64,000 nt of DNA from an uncultured Chlorobiaceae bacterium (GCA_903836465.1 CAILRB010000102.1:1-64000); one strand, 5' to 3'; shown: positions 37,299-45,224, counted from the first letter of the stretch. Numbers and translations: made by a program. Notes: a model not told the origin generated them from the sequence alone.

Positions 37299-39779
37299 TC
37301 ACGCCATCCAGCTCCCATCAACATCACCGCGCAGGATACCAATAAGATCAACCGCTGTATCGGCAGGAATCTCAACCGTAATCGAGTCGGCAAGATGAGG
37401 GGTTGCATCCCCCTGCACCAATACCCATTCCGGGTTTGGCGCAGGCAACCCAACAACATGCTTGAGAATACCTATGGCGTCATTTAAATCCACGCCATTA
37501 ACTTTGTCGAAATCAGCAGCGATCTGCTGATAGTCATTCAGTATCGTTAATCCAACGATGCTTTTGAGGATGGCAATGGCATCCAGCAGGTCAACCGCAC
37601 CGTTATCGTTTCCAACAGAAGCTTTTGCACTGCTCAGCATATACGTGCCAGCCGCCATGTCGTGATGCTGATAGAGGCCATCAGCGCCAGTGCTCATACA
37701 GTCCAATGCTGTACCAAAGGTTGGAACAGCATCATTGCCCAGCCATCCCGTGCTCAATGACAAATCAAAATGCTGAGGATTGGCCGGTACGGTCAGCGTC
37801 AAGGTGCCGAGCTGTAGCGACTCTGCGGACAACGCTGTTATACCCGTACCGGCAAGCACAAAGAGACCGGAGGTCCCGGTATTGACCTGAGAGTTCCACC
37901 CTGAAGGCAAACCGGAAGCATCCTGCCATGCGGCAACAGAGCCCTCTGGCAGGGCGAATTCAAGTTGCAGACTATAGATATCGCTCTTTGCCAAGGTTTT
38001 CCAGAGCTCAATGGTTCGGGAACCATCAGCGGCAACCTGAATATTCCTGAATTCAACAGGCATTGTACCTGAAGAAAAAGGCATTGATGCAAGCGTGCTG
38101 GTAACCTCTGTAATTGGAGCCCCGCCCTTCCAAAAAGTGACATCCCCTGCAAGAGTGTGATGCAAAGGAGATGCTGTTATAAAGTCGTAGCTCTCGGTGC
38201 CTGCATAGCGGTTTCCAGCCAAGTCACTGATTGAGCCCTCATCGAAGGTTATAAAGTAATGCGCCCTGTAAGCTAAATCAGTGGAAGGGCTTATGGTCAG
38301 CGTACTCCCTGAAACGGTGAGGTTTGTGCTTGTTGCCACATCGTAGCTTTCCACCACCTTTCCGCTGGCTGAGCTGCTGTGAAGCGCTATTGTCCCGGTG
38401 CCTTTCTGGATTGCTTCGTTAAAGGTGAGTATGATATCGCTTTTCACCGGCACATCAACAACCCCGTCGAGCGGACTAAAAAGAGCTACAGTAGGCGAAG
38501 TGAAATCTGAAACAGAATCGGTGGCAAGTAACGATCGATCAGCAAAGGTAAAGTATTCTATTTGAAAGATGGAATCTGTGCCATCACGATCCGTCATCTT
38601 GTCCAAAACACCATAATGGAATGTTTCCGTGTCGTAATGGATGATATATTCAATAAAGTTCCCGTTAAACACTGCTGTATCCACTCCATCACCGCCATCC
38701 AGAGTATCGTTGCCTGCTCCGCCGTTTAACGTATCATTTCCTCCACCACCAGCCAACATATTACCGCCATTGTTACCGACCAGAGTATCGGCACTGGAAC
38801 CGCCTACAGCATTTTCAATGAGGACGCCAAAGGCAATCCCAAGGTTATCGGTGCCATCATAAAGATTTTCGATTGTCCCTTCATTGGCGTAGCGAATCGA
38901 TGAATAGTGACCCGGGGTCAAATCGATATCGCACCGGGTGCTGAAATTTGACAAATCAAGAGTGTCCTGACCCCCTGCATCCCAAATGGTACGGTAAAAA
39001 GGTATTAATGGATCAAAACGGTAGGTGTCATCCCCGTTGTGGTAACTGTTGTTAGCTCCGTAAAGGTACTGGATTGCGGCAATGTCGTAAACCATCGGGG
39101 TTGATGGATAAACTCCTGTGTATTGGTTCTGCCCGGGATACAAGAACCAGAAATTCCGGTTATTGTATGACATAACCGTATAGGTACTGTAATCAAGATT
39201 TTCCGGAAGATAGGGAGGTGGGGTGCCTCCCCCCAACGCATCATAATTTCCGGGGTGCTTCAAGCCAAGCCCATGACCAGTCTCATGGATGAGAGCAAGC
39301 ATGTTATACGAGGCTGCTGTCCAGTAACTTTCAGTGGCAACAGATGGATTGATCCAGACATCAGCAGCATTTGCCCAATAGTTATCTGGATAGGAGCTAT
39401 ACCCCCATGCTCCATTGCCGACAGCAGAGGAAAATGCGAAACGAAAGTCTCCTACCTCATCTTTGGTCTCGATCACTTCAGTAAAGGTGAGTGCGGCCAC
39501 ATCAGCCCAACTCTGAAGAGCATCTATGGCAGAAGCTATCTGATCAGCATTCAAGCAAAAATGCTTTGCCGCCAACTGCTCCTGCGCATGGCTGTAATAT
39601 GGCTTCTCCTGCCAAGACGCAGTTAGTCCACTGCTCCAGGGAAAGCTGTAAGTGAGCGCTACCTGGGCAAAAGAGTCTGCGCTCCACTTTTTGAAGATCT
39701 CATTGAGCAGTGGATCAATGGTGTTGACCCCGCTTGAAACAAAAATGCTCGTGGCCGAAGAGTTTGCGGGACTTGGCAT
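37299..39779 (-). CDS. Serralysin-type zinc metalloprotease with Big_5 and dockerin-like C-terminus
   Basis: 826 aa. The catalytic domain has the metzincin zinc site HETGHGLGLKHPG at about residue 163 and the Met-turn VMSYNN near 203, followed by the Peptidase_M10 C-terminal region with a few RTX nonapeptides (GGGGNDTLNGGAGNDTLDGG, about 340-370). Instead of ending there, as serralysins of about 480 aa do, it goes on with a Big_5 domain (about 430-535) and the shared C-terminal module: VTFWKGGAPITEV, a cohesin-like stretch, dockerin-like repeats (about 726-780) and ILRGDVDGSWMA. No signal peptide, as normal for type I-secreted serralysins. Expected to be an extracellular calcium-stabilised protease. 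The dockerin-like end suggests it is docked onto another protein rather than released freely. It may trim or release the neighbouring adhesins. Confidence 0.9.
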   Translation of the reverse strand: MPSPANSSATSIFVSSGVNTIDPLLNEIFKKWSADSFAQVALTYSFPWSSGLTASWQEKPYYSHAQEQLAAKHFCLNADQIASAIDALQSWADVAALTFTEVIETKDEVGDFRFAFSSAVGNGAWGYSSYPDNYWANAADVWINPSVATESYWTAASYNMLALIHETGHGLGLKHPGNYDALGGGTPPPYLPENLDYSTYTVMSYNNRNFWFLYPGQNQYTGVYPSTPMVYDIAAIQYLYGANNSYHNGDDTYRFDPLIPFYRTIWDAGGQDTLDLSNFSTRCDIDLTPGHYSSIRYANEGTIENLYDGTDNLGIAFGVLIENAVGGSSADTLVGNNGGNMLAGGGGNDTLNGGAGNDTLDGGDGVDTAVFNGNFIEYIIHYDTETFHYGVLDKMTDRDGTDSIFQIEYFTFADRSLLATDSVSDFTSPTVALFSPLDGVVDVPVKSDIILTFNEAIQKGTGTIALHSSSASGKVVESYDVATSTNLTVSGSTLTISPSTDLAYRAHYFITFDEGSISDLAGNRYAGTESYDFITASPLHHTLAGDVTFWKGGAPITEVTSTLASMPFSSGTMPVEFRNIQVAADGSRTIELWKTLAKSDIYSLQLEFALPEGSVAAWQDASGLPSGWNSQVNTGTSGLFVLAGTGITALSAESLQLGTLTLTVPANPQHFDLSLSTGWLGNDAVPTFGTALDCMSTGADGLYQHHDMAAGTYMLSSAKASVGNDNGAVDLLDAIAILKSIVGLTILNDYQQIAADFDKVNGVDLNDAIGILKHVVGLPAPNPEWVLVQGDATPHLADSITVEIPADTAVDLIGILRGDVDGSWMA

Positions 39780-39876
39780 ATCACTGTCAGAAAAAATTTC
39801 TGCCTGAACTCAACAACATCAACGTTTTGACTTCACCAAATCGACAACAATAAATGGAGGGAGAAATAGTCTTCCG

Positions 39877-39910
39877 CGCACCACTTTTGCCCAAGCAAGA
39901 GAGTGGTGCG
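39877..39910 (-). terminator. Hairpin downstream of the 84-aa gene
   Basis: CGCACCACT (39877-39885) pairs with AGTGGTGCG (39902-39910): a 9-bp stem just after the 84-aa gene and before the protease gene. It lacks a clear U-tract on the minus strand, so it may be a weak terminator or processing site. Confidence 0.4.
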
Positions 39911-39929
39911 AGCAGAAACAGTATATTAT

Positions 39930-40184
39930 TCAGGAAAACGAACCATCCGTAATCGTCTGGGGGGTATCATTCTTTTTCAGAATCCCATCCTCAACCATTT
40001 TATTTATCGCCTGTGAAAGCTGCTCGTGAGTACGAAGCATTGCGGGGACGGACATCGCCAGTGCGCCAACTGGACGAATATTGGCTTTCTCTTTTTCAAT
40101 CTGCGTGATGTTGACAAGATCCAAACGAATAACACCATCAATCAGTGTAATGTTGGCAATACCGTCGGCATAAATAGTCTGCAT
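39930..40184 (-). CDS. Small conserved-looking protein of unknown function
   Basis: 84 aa. The N-terminal half is beta-rich (MQTIYADGIANITLIDGVIR...), reading like a short strand-turn-strand unit. Then comes a hydrophobic segment (PVGALAMSVPAMLRT) and a helix (EQLSQAINKMVEDGILKK). No signal peptide or known motif. It is the first gene of the minus-strand cluster, 150 bp upstream of the protease gene. The composition and clean start make a real gene likely, and a link to the secretion cluster is possible by position only. Confidence 0.6.
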   Translation of the reverse strand: MQTIYADGIANITLIDGVIRLDLVNITQIEKEKANIRPVGALAMSVPAMLRTHEQLSQAINKMVEDGILKKNDTPQTITDGSFS

Positions 40185-40430
40185 ACTTTTACTCCATTAA
40201 ATGTTTTATTTTTCTATGTGCATTACCTCTCTGCAAGCACACAATATATTATCACAACGCATTACTAAAAAAATAATTTCACAGGCAACGCCGGTTATAT
40301 TTTGCACGTTAACTTTATATGCGCTACCGACCTTTCAATATACCGTCAGTTCGGCATACAACGTTGCAGGAAAACAAAATACACGGTTTGTATCGAATGT
40401 TTCCGACGCATCCCCGCCTCTATGAAACAC

Positions 40431-40457
40431 AAAAAGCACAGAAACTCCGTGCTTTTT
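40431..40457 (-). terminator. Terminator beyond the distal tRNA-Val remnant
   Basis: AAAAAGCAC pairs with GTGCTTTTT, giving a U-rich tail on either strand. It follows the most distal tRNA 3' copy, so it is probably the original terminator of the tRNA-Val gene, pushed about 5 kb away by the inserted islets. In 40185-40669 I see only this, the tRNA remnant and the adjoining arm. Confidence 0.65.
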
Positions 40458-40465
40458 TCGATATG

Positions 40466-40505
40466 GTGGGCGATAGAAGATTCGAACTTCTGACCTCTAC
40501 AGTGT
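40466..40505 (-). repeat. Distal att-like copy of the tRNA-Val 3' half
   Basis: 40 nt identical to the 3' part of tRNA-Val (45504-45543), from the anticodon loop through the T arm and acceptor strand. The 5' half of the tRNA is absent, so this is not a working tRNA. It lies exactly 2,000 bp from the next copy at 42466. This pattern is left by tyrosine-recombinase elements that use a tRNA 3' end as target. Confidence 0.85.
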
Positions 40506-40599
40506 AAATATCATACTGAGGCTATATGCTATTGATATAAAAAGAGTTACTGGCCTATAAAAATTTTCACGTAACATACGCGTAACAAAAATTTTATCA
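40506..40599. repeat. Islet end (arm), distal copy
   Basis: 94 bp next to the tRNA remnant, about 90% identical to 42506-42599. It contains CGTAACA units spaced 11 bp apart (40570-40576 and 40581-40587), which look like integrase arm-type sites. Confidence 0.7.
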
Positions 40600-40669
40600 A
40601 AATCAGTTACCAAATAGTAAAAACGATTACTTCCCTGCCCTCCTATCTTACCCCTTTTGTGTTGACAGC

Positions 40670-41668
40670 TCAATCGTGCAGTTCGCTTACGTCCTGGTCA
40701 CCTCGGTTGATATCGGTCATGCCGGGCAAAAACCTTTCCGCAAACGTTATAAAGTCACACCTTGCGACAGCAAACGTTATTGGATCACCATAGACCAGTT
40801 CGTCAACAAACCGGTTATACTGTACAGCAAATCCTTCATCGCTCTTCAGCCGTTCAAGAGCTTTTCGCATCTCCCCTGACGGGTTTTCCCTGAATTCCGG
40901 ATATTGTCGGGAAAATTGCACGCCATCAGCAACAATCATCTGCTGAAAAACTGCAGCAGACAATCCCTTCGCAAGAGAAGTTCGACTGTGAAGAATCACC
41001 GATACGTCATAGAGATGACGGATCAACCGGTCATCGTACTCTGCACGGTTCCGTCCAGCCATTTCTTCAGCTGTCCGCCGAAGAAAAGAAAGAATTTTTT
41101 CACCTAAAGTCTCTTGAACACCAAGACATTCAACCGATATGCCAAGAGAAGCCGGGTCAACCATCATTCCAAGAATTGAGCGTATCGGTAAATGCTCAAC
41201 TGGCAGCAATGGCGATCTTGCGCTCAGTTCTACCTTGATTTCCGGTCGCAGACTGGCGACAGAAGCAAAACGGCTTGCATAGCGGATGTTCAGAGACACA
41301 TAATTGTTCTCATCACGTGCAATAAGCTCCTGTTCAGACAGGGTAAAGCCTTCTCCGCAGAGAAAGTCAACCACCTGTTTTTTAAGCCAGCTTAACCGCT
41401 TGCTCCGACCCGTCCGGGAAAGTCCTTCCGGTACGATAACCTTAAAGTCAATGTCCTCCGACATTCTCTCAATCAGTCCATGAGCCTTCGAGAGACATGT
41501 TCCTCCACAAAAGACCAATTTCATGGCTCCGGTATCCATCCCGGTCATCCTTTGCAGAATTTCTGTGATCAGCAGATCTTTTTCCAGAACAGCAGCCGGC
41601 AATGAGGTCAGTCCCTCGCCCGTCACATCAAGAATAAGATCACGATCTCGCGCTGTAATTGTTTTCAT
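40670..41668 (-). CDS. AbiEii/AbiGii-type nucleotidyltransferase toxin (distal islet)
   Basis: 332 aa. The nucleotidyltransferase signature is at residues 53-74: FCGGTCLSKAHG then S-E-D72-I-D74, with the two aspartates that bind metal in the DNA polymerase-beta fold. AbiEii-type toxins transfer nucleotides to RNA targets (tRNA in studied members) and stop growth. It overlaps the end of the upstream antitoxin gene by 29 bp, so the two are translated together. It probably guards the islet or gives abortive phage defence. Confidence 0.82.
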   Translation of the reverse strand: MKTITARDRDLILDVTGEGLTSLPAAVLEKDLLITEILQRMTGMDTGAMKLVFCGGTCLSKAHGLIERMSEDIDFKVIVPEGLSRTGRSKRLSWLKKQVVDFLCGEGFTLSEQELIARDENNYVSLNIRYASRFASVASLRPEIKVELSARSPLLPVEHLPIRSILGMMVDPASLGISVECLGVQETLGEKILSFLRRTAEEMAGRNRAEYDDRLIRHLYDVSVILHSRTSLAKGLSAAVFQQMIVADGVQFSRQYPEFRENPSGEMRKALERLKSDEGFAVQYNRFVDELVYGDPITFAVARCDFITFAERFLPGMTDINRGDQDVSELHD

Positions 41669-42083
41669 ACCGAATGGTACGGTTACCGAGTATTAACTTG
41701 CGGCTGATTCGACGACAACCCGTATTGAAGGTTGACTGCACCGGAACCTGAGTGCTCTTTCCCGAAGCATAGTCACGTTGTGCCTGACCCGGTTGTGCAT
41801 CAATATGAAGACGCCTGAGTGTTTCCTCTGCAAGAACTTCAAGCGGTTCACGAGGAACCGGCTTACCGGTGAGCGAGCTGATTCTGGCTTTAGCAAACAC
41901 TCCGTGCCCGAGACGAACGAGACGCCCCTCTTTGACAAAATCACTGAAGATCCGGCTGATCTGGCTCTGGCTCCCCATTTGCTCAAAATCAGAGCGTAAG
42001 ACAATTTCACCTCGCCTCATGGTAACGGAGCGGATCATCCGGTCTCTGATGCTTAAACGGGATTTCATGGTACGATGATGCAA
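41640..42083 (-). CDS. DUF6088/AbiEi-like antitoxin (distal islet)
   Basis: 147 aa. It has an N-terminal winged-helix-like region (RGEIVLRSDFEQMGSQSQISRIFSDFVKEGRLVRLGHGVF) typical of DUF6088/AbiEi antitoxins, which repress their own operon and counter the toxin. Met6 (42068) fits the family's usual opening (MKSRLSIRDRM) better than the first ATG. The C-terminal third looks poorly conserved (TGCRRISRKLILGNRTIRY) and may be changed by the overlap with the toxin gene. Confidence 0.7.
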   Translation of the reverse strand: MHHRTMKSRLSIRDRMIRSVTMRRGEIVLRSDFEQMGSQSQISRIFSDFVKEGRLVRLGHGVFAKARISSLTGKPVPREPLEVLAEETLRRLHIDAQPGQAQRDYASGKSTQVPVQSTFNTGCRRISRKLILGNRTIRYENNYSARS

Positions 42084-42192
42084 TAATTAACCATTGACTT
42101 CTCTTTATAGTAAACAAAAGAATAACGTATAGCAAGGTTTTTATGATGCAGATAATACCCACTTTCCAAAATCATATAGCAGGATTTTTGGA

Positions 42193-42465
42193 GCCAAAAA
42201 CGTTCGGGCTATTTGGCACCTAAAATACCAGAAACCTGAACAAAAAGATTGTAGAGGTAGCGCAGGCATTACGCATACAAGCGCAATACTCAATTATGCA
42301 ATGAGTTATCAGGTTTTTTCAGGAGAAGTAAAAAAGCTCGTATAACAATGGCGTAACAAAACCATGGGTAAAGGGCGTTAAATATGATAAAATCGAAGTA
42401 TTTCAGTGGCGTAAGGGAGGAAAGAAAAAACCCTGTAAGTTATTTGCTTACAGGGTTTTATGGGT
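42193..42465. repeat. Islet end R (distal islet), with extra arm-type site
   Basis: Near-copy of 45293-45503, about 60 bp longer because the other copy has an internal deletion. It starts with GCCAAAAACGTTCGGG and includes GCGTAACAAA at 42351-42360, the same unit seen in the arms at the other islet end. It holds no gene. With the tRNA remnant and arm it accounts for the whole gap 42084-42626, apart from some 100 bp at 42084-42192 where I see nothing. Confidence 0.75.
42427..42459 (-). terminator. Terminator beside the middle tRNA-Val remnant
   Basis: AAAACCCTGTAAG pairs with CTTACAGGGTTTT around a short loop; a U-run is present on both strands. It is the counterpart of the terminator at 45462-45496. 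Confidence 0.7.
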
Positions 42466-42505
42466 GTGGACGATAGAAGATTCGAACTTCTGACCTCTAC
42501 AGTGT
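42466..42505 (-). repeat. Middle att-like copy of the tRNA-Val 3' half
   Basis: 40 nt with one mismatch to the intact tRNA (A instead of G at 42470, in the acceptor strand). It lacks the 5' half and is not a functional tRNA. It separates the two islets. Confidence 0.85.
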
Positions 42506-42599
42506 AAATATCATACAGAGGCTATATGTTATTGATATAAAAGGATTTACTGGCCTATAAAAATTTTCGCGTAACATACGCGTAACAAAAATTTTATCA
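42506..42599. repeat. Islet end (arm), proximal copy
   Basis: Counterpart of 40506-40599. Two GCGTAACA units at 42569-42576 and 42580-42587, 11 bp apart, on one face of the helix as expected for protein binding sites. Confidence 0.7.
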
Positions 42600-42626
42600 C
42601 TATCGATCAATAAATAAAAGCAACGA

Positions 42627-43565
42627 TTATGCTCTCACCTCTGGTTTTTCATGATTACTCCGCCATGAATCCGGAGCAATCCAATTGTCCTGAAAAAATC
42701 GCTTTGCCCTGAGTGCTTCAACAGCTGGAGATAGAAATACCTGCACCTGCTGCACCACATCAGCAAACGAGGCCGGCAGGTATTCAAGACCAATACGTTT
42801 TCTGAAGGTATTCCATTGCACTTGCTTCTCCTCAATGAACTCTCCGGAAAAGATTTCTTTCATCTGGACGAGCGTTGTTCCCCGATGCGCAAACGTCTGC
42901 CTGATGGCTTCTGCGAGACTGGCACCTTCGAAATCATACTGGCGTGAGAGCATCCAGATATCATAGAAGTCTTTCATCCTGCTGTTGAGAATCCCAAGCT
43001 TGGCCATAACCTCAAACTTTTCGGCAATCATGCTTTCCCTGCTGTAACAGTACATCTCAGCCTGAGGGAAATTCAGCAATGATGGTAACGATTCCTGTAC
43101 TGGATCAGGGTAGACCTTGTCTCCAAATCCAATATCAAGCTGGATAGTCAGTCGGGCGGCATCGAGATCACCGCGAAATCGTATGCGCAATCCCTCATAG
43201 TCCGCATCTTCCGTTATCGGCTCAACGGTGATTGATTCCGGATCGAAAACGATCCCGTCTCCTTGTTTTTCAACGGCTAAAACCTGACGGATAATGGTCG
43301 TGATACTCTCCGGAGCGTTTCCTGTTTTGCCGAGCATATCGATATCCATTGTCGGTCTTGCCAAGGGAGCATGCCAGACCCTGAGCAACAATGCCCCCTT
43401 GAGAATGAAACGATCTGCGAATGAGGAAACCGACAGACGGTAGAGAAAGCGCTCCATGGCATAGTATTGCAACAGCTCCTGAAAAGGCCTGTTTTCCTGC
43501 CGCGCCTTGTTCAACAGCCTTTGCCTGACCGAGGCTCCGATATTTTTGATAGCATTTGCGCTCAC
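42627..43565 (-). CDS. AbiEii/AbiGii-type nucleotidyltransferase toxin (proximal islet)
   Basis: 312 aa from the GTG at 43565; an ATG 45 bp earlier also exists. I prefer GTG because it forms a GTGA overlap with the stop of the antitoxin, a common sign of translational coupling. Signature residues: FILKGALLLRVW (about 53-64) and RPTMDIDML with the metal-binding D74-I-D76. It acts by transferring nucleotides to an RNA target, inferred from the family. It is only distantly similar to the toxin of the other islet. Confidence 0.85.
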   Translation of the reverse strand: MSANAIKNIGASVRQRLLNKARQENRPFQELLQYYAMERFLYRLSVSSFADRFILKGALLLRVWHAPLARPTMDIDMLGKTGNAPESITTIIRQVLAVEKQGDGIVFDPESITVEPITEDADYEGLRIRFRGDLDAARLTIQLDIGFGDKVYPDPVQESLPSLLNFPQAEMYCYSRESMIAEKFEVMAKLGILNSRMKDFYDIWMLSRQYDFEGASLAEAIRQTFAHRGTTLVQMKEIFSGEFIEEKQVQWNTFRKRIGLEYLPASFADVVQQVQVFLSPAVEALRAKRFFQDNWIAPDSWRSNHEKPEVRA

Positions 43566-44173
43566 AACGTTGCCTCCAGATATGGTTTCATGATCGAGGC
43601 AACACGGCACACCTCTGCATACTGCATGAGTGCATGCAGATTCTTTTGCATTCTCTGCCGATACAGTTTGAGCGCTTCGAGCACGATATCCATTCCGATC
43701 CTGTTACGGAATTTGAAGCAGTCTACAAGCGTCTTTTCCGGACTGTAAATCTTCACCGAAACACCATCGAGCTGATGCATTTCAATACCGATCTTGAAAC
43801 AAGAGGGTGAAAACCGGAAAACCGTAACCGGAGGATACTCGATTCTTGGTTGTTCGGCACCTTTTTCAAGCGCAAGAGATACGCTGTGTGGAACCTGGGT
43901 GGTCATCTCGTGAAAAGACAGTGCCGAAACCAGGCAAAGTACACCATTCGGAACCCTCAGTGCAACGGTGATAAGATCAGGATATTCGAGCTGCTTCCAC
44001 CCTTTGAGTTGGTAAAGCCCTCGAGAAAGCTCCTCAAGCTCACCGCTGTCACGAAGACTGTAAAGCGTCCGGGGATGAATACCAAGACTGATCGCTTCCC
44101 GGGTACGGATGAGGCCTCCCTTGGCAAGAATAAGAGCTTTGGCCTTATCTGCAACTGTACTTTGTTGTGACAT
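43562..44173 (-). CDS. AbiEi-type antitoxin and transcriptional repressor (proximal islet)
   Basis: 203 aa. It has an N-terminal winged helix (ALILAKGGLIRTREAISLGIHPRTLYSLRDSGEL...LSRGLYQL) and the C-terminal AbiEi domain (YPPVTVFRF, GVSVKIYSPEKTLVDCFKFRNRIG, ALKLYRQ). AbiEi proteins neutralise the AbiEii toxin indirectly and repress the operon by binding inverted repeats upstream. About 20 bp upstream of the start an imperfect repeat (ATACCATAC ... GTATAGGTAT, about 44190-44220) could be its operator. Confidence 0.85.
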   Translation of the reverse strand: MSQQSTVADKAKALILAKGGLIRTREAISLGIHPRTLYSLRDSGELEELSRGLYQLKGWKQLEYPDLITVALRVPNGVLCLVSALSFHEMTTQVPHSVSLALEKGAEQPRIEYPPVTVFRFSPSCFKIGIEMHQLDGVSVKIYSPEKTLVDCFKFRNRIGMDIVLEALKLYRQRMQKNLHALMQYAEVCRVASIMKPYLEATL

Positions 44174-44189
44174 TTTTCATACGGATAGA

Positions 44190-44220
44190 AATACCATACA
44201 TTATGCATAAGTATAGGTAT
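44190..44220 (-). promoter_or_regulatory. Candidate AbiEi operator
   Basis: ATACCATAC and GTATAGGTAT form an imperfect inverted repeat around an AT-rich centre directly upstream of the antitoxin gene. The right half contains TATACT on the minus strand, a possible -10 box. Autoregulation through such repeats is known for AbiEi; this site is inferred. Confidence 0.35.
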
Positions 44221-44265
44221 ATTTATCCTAACCAACAATAGACCAGAGAAGTATCGAAAAAGACT

Positions 44266-44283
44266 GAGGTAAATTTTTACCTC
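44266..44283. promoter_or_regulatory. 18-bp palindrome between the antitoxin and phosphoesterase genes
   Basis: GAGGTAAA-TT-TTTACCTC, two 8-bp arms around a 2-bp centre, in the divergent gap. Probable regulator site, or a small hairpin; the bound protein is unknown. Confidence 0.35.
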
Positions 44284-44435
44284 TCCTTCCTCGAGCTTTC
44301 AGCGACTTTTGAGCTGTTCACTGCAAATTGCCTGAACTGGCTGAACAACATTTTATTGTTATTGCAAAACCGTATCGTTACAAGTGGAGCAAAGGTCTCC
44401 CGTCACAGTATCATGAACCTCAACTGTAAGCACTG

Positions 44436-45224
44436 ATGCTTTTCAAAGTCATGTCCGACATCCATAACGAGTTCTGTCGGGAAGAGAGCAGCGAAGACTG
44501 GCAGGTTCCGGAACTTGCCGAAGACAATGAATCCGTGCTCATCCTTGCTGGAGATATCGGGCTGCTGAGCAGAAAACAGACATGGTTCGGTTTTCTTTCG
44601 CAGTGCTCAAAGCAGTTCAGAGACGTTTTCGTCATTGAGGGCAATCATGAATGGTATCACGGCAACATCGAGAAGCACTCCTGGCAGAACGCCTTCGCCG
44701 AGCATGGATTTCACAACGTACATACCGGTCAGCTTATCCTGGAAGAGGAGAAAATCGCCATCATCGGGACAACTCTCTGGACAGACTTTTTTGGCGGCAA
44801 TCCAATCGCAATGTTTGATGTCAGTCAGGGCCTCAATGACTATCGGCTGATTAAAGTCGGAGCCGATTATCACCGGTTACGGCCGGAGTACCTTCTCGCT
44901 CTTCATCACAAGCAGAAAAAAAGGCTTTTTGAAGATGTCAATCACTATACGGGACTCGGATACACCGTGATTGTGGTCACCCATCATCACCCCTCACTAC
45001 AAGGAATCGCCCCTGGTTACCGAAACGACCTCCTGAACGCGGCATATGTGTCAGACCTTGAAAAAGAGGTGCTCTCCCATAAAATAGCCTACTGGATCTG
45101 TGGTCACTGCCATACAGCCATTGAGTATTCAATCGGCGAGACCAGAGTGATCTGCAACCCCAAAGGATATCCTCACGAATACGGCAACGGTTTCGATCCG
45201 CTCAAAACGCTAAACGTTCAGTGA
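44436..45224 (+). CDS. Calcineurin-like metallophosphoesterase
   Basis: 262 aa with every motif of the two-metal phosphoesterase fold in order: D8-I-H10 (SDIHNE), GD40-IG, GN70-H71-E, H183-H184-H185 (VTHHHPS) and GHCH (223-226). Full length, no signal peptide, so cytoplasmic. Substrate unknown; such proteins in islets may act on nucleic acids or nucleotides. It is the only plus-strand gene of the islet and is transcribed away from the toxin-antitoxin pair. Confidence 0.82.
   Translation: MLFKVMSDIHNEFCREESSEDWQVPELAEDNESVLILAGDIGLLSRKQTWFGFLSQCSKQFRDVFVIEGNHEWYHGNIEKHSWQNAFAEHGFHNVHTGQLILEEEKIAIIGTTLWTDFFGGNPIAMFDVSQGLNDYRLIKVGADYHRLRPEYLLALHHKQKKRLFEDVNHYTGLGYTVIVVTHHHPSLQGIAPGYRNDLLNAAYVSDLEKEVLSHKIAYWICGHCHTAIEYSIGETRVICNPKGYPHEYGNGFDPLKTLNVQ

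Larger units (their letters stand above)
40506..42505. mobile_element. Distal 2.0-kb integrase-less islet at tRNA-Val
   Basis: Bounded by tRNA 3' repeats at 40466-40505 and 42466-42505. It carries only a DUF6088-type antitoxin gene and an AbiEii-type toxin gene plus two structured ends. There is no recombinase gene, so it would have to be moved by an enzyme supplied from elsewhere, or the integrase has been lost. Confidence 0.65.

Noticed and set aside
40466..40505. Second and third tRNA-Val genes (also 42466-42505)
   Set aside because: Only the 3' half is present; no D arm or 5' acceptor strand, so they are att remnants.
40201..40507. Short plus-strand frames before the islets
   Set aside because: They cross the terminator and tRNA remnant, have no ribosome binding site, and look like chance frames.
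43566..43610. Upstream ATG for the proximal AbiEii toxin
   Set aside because: The GTG at 43565 forms a GTGA overlap with the antitoxin stop and starts the conserved part.
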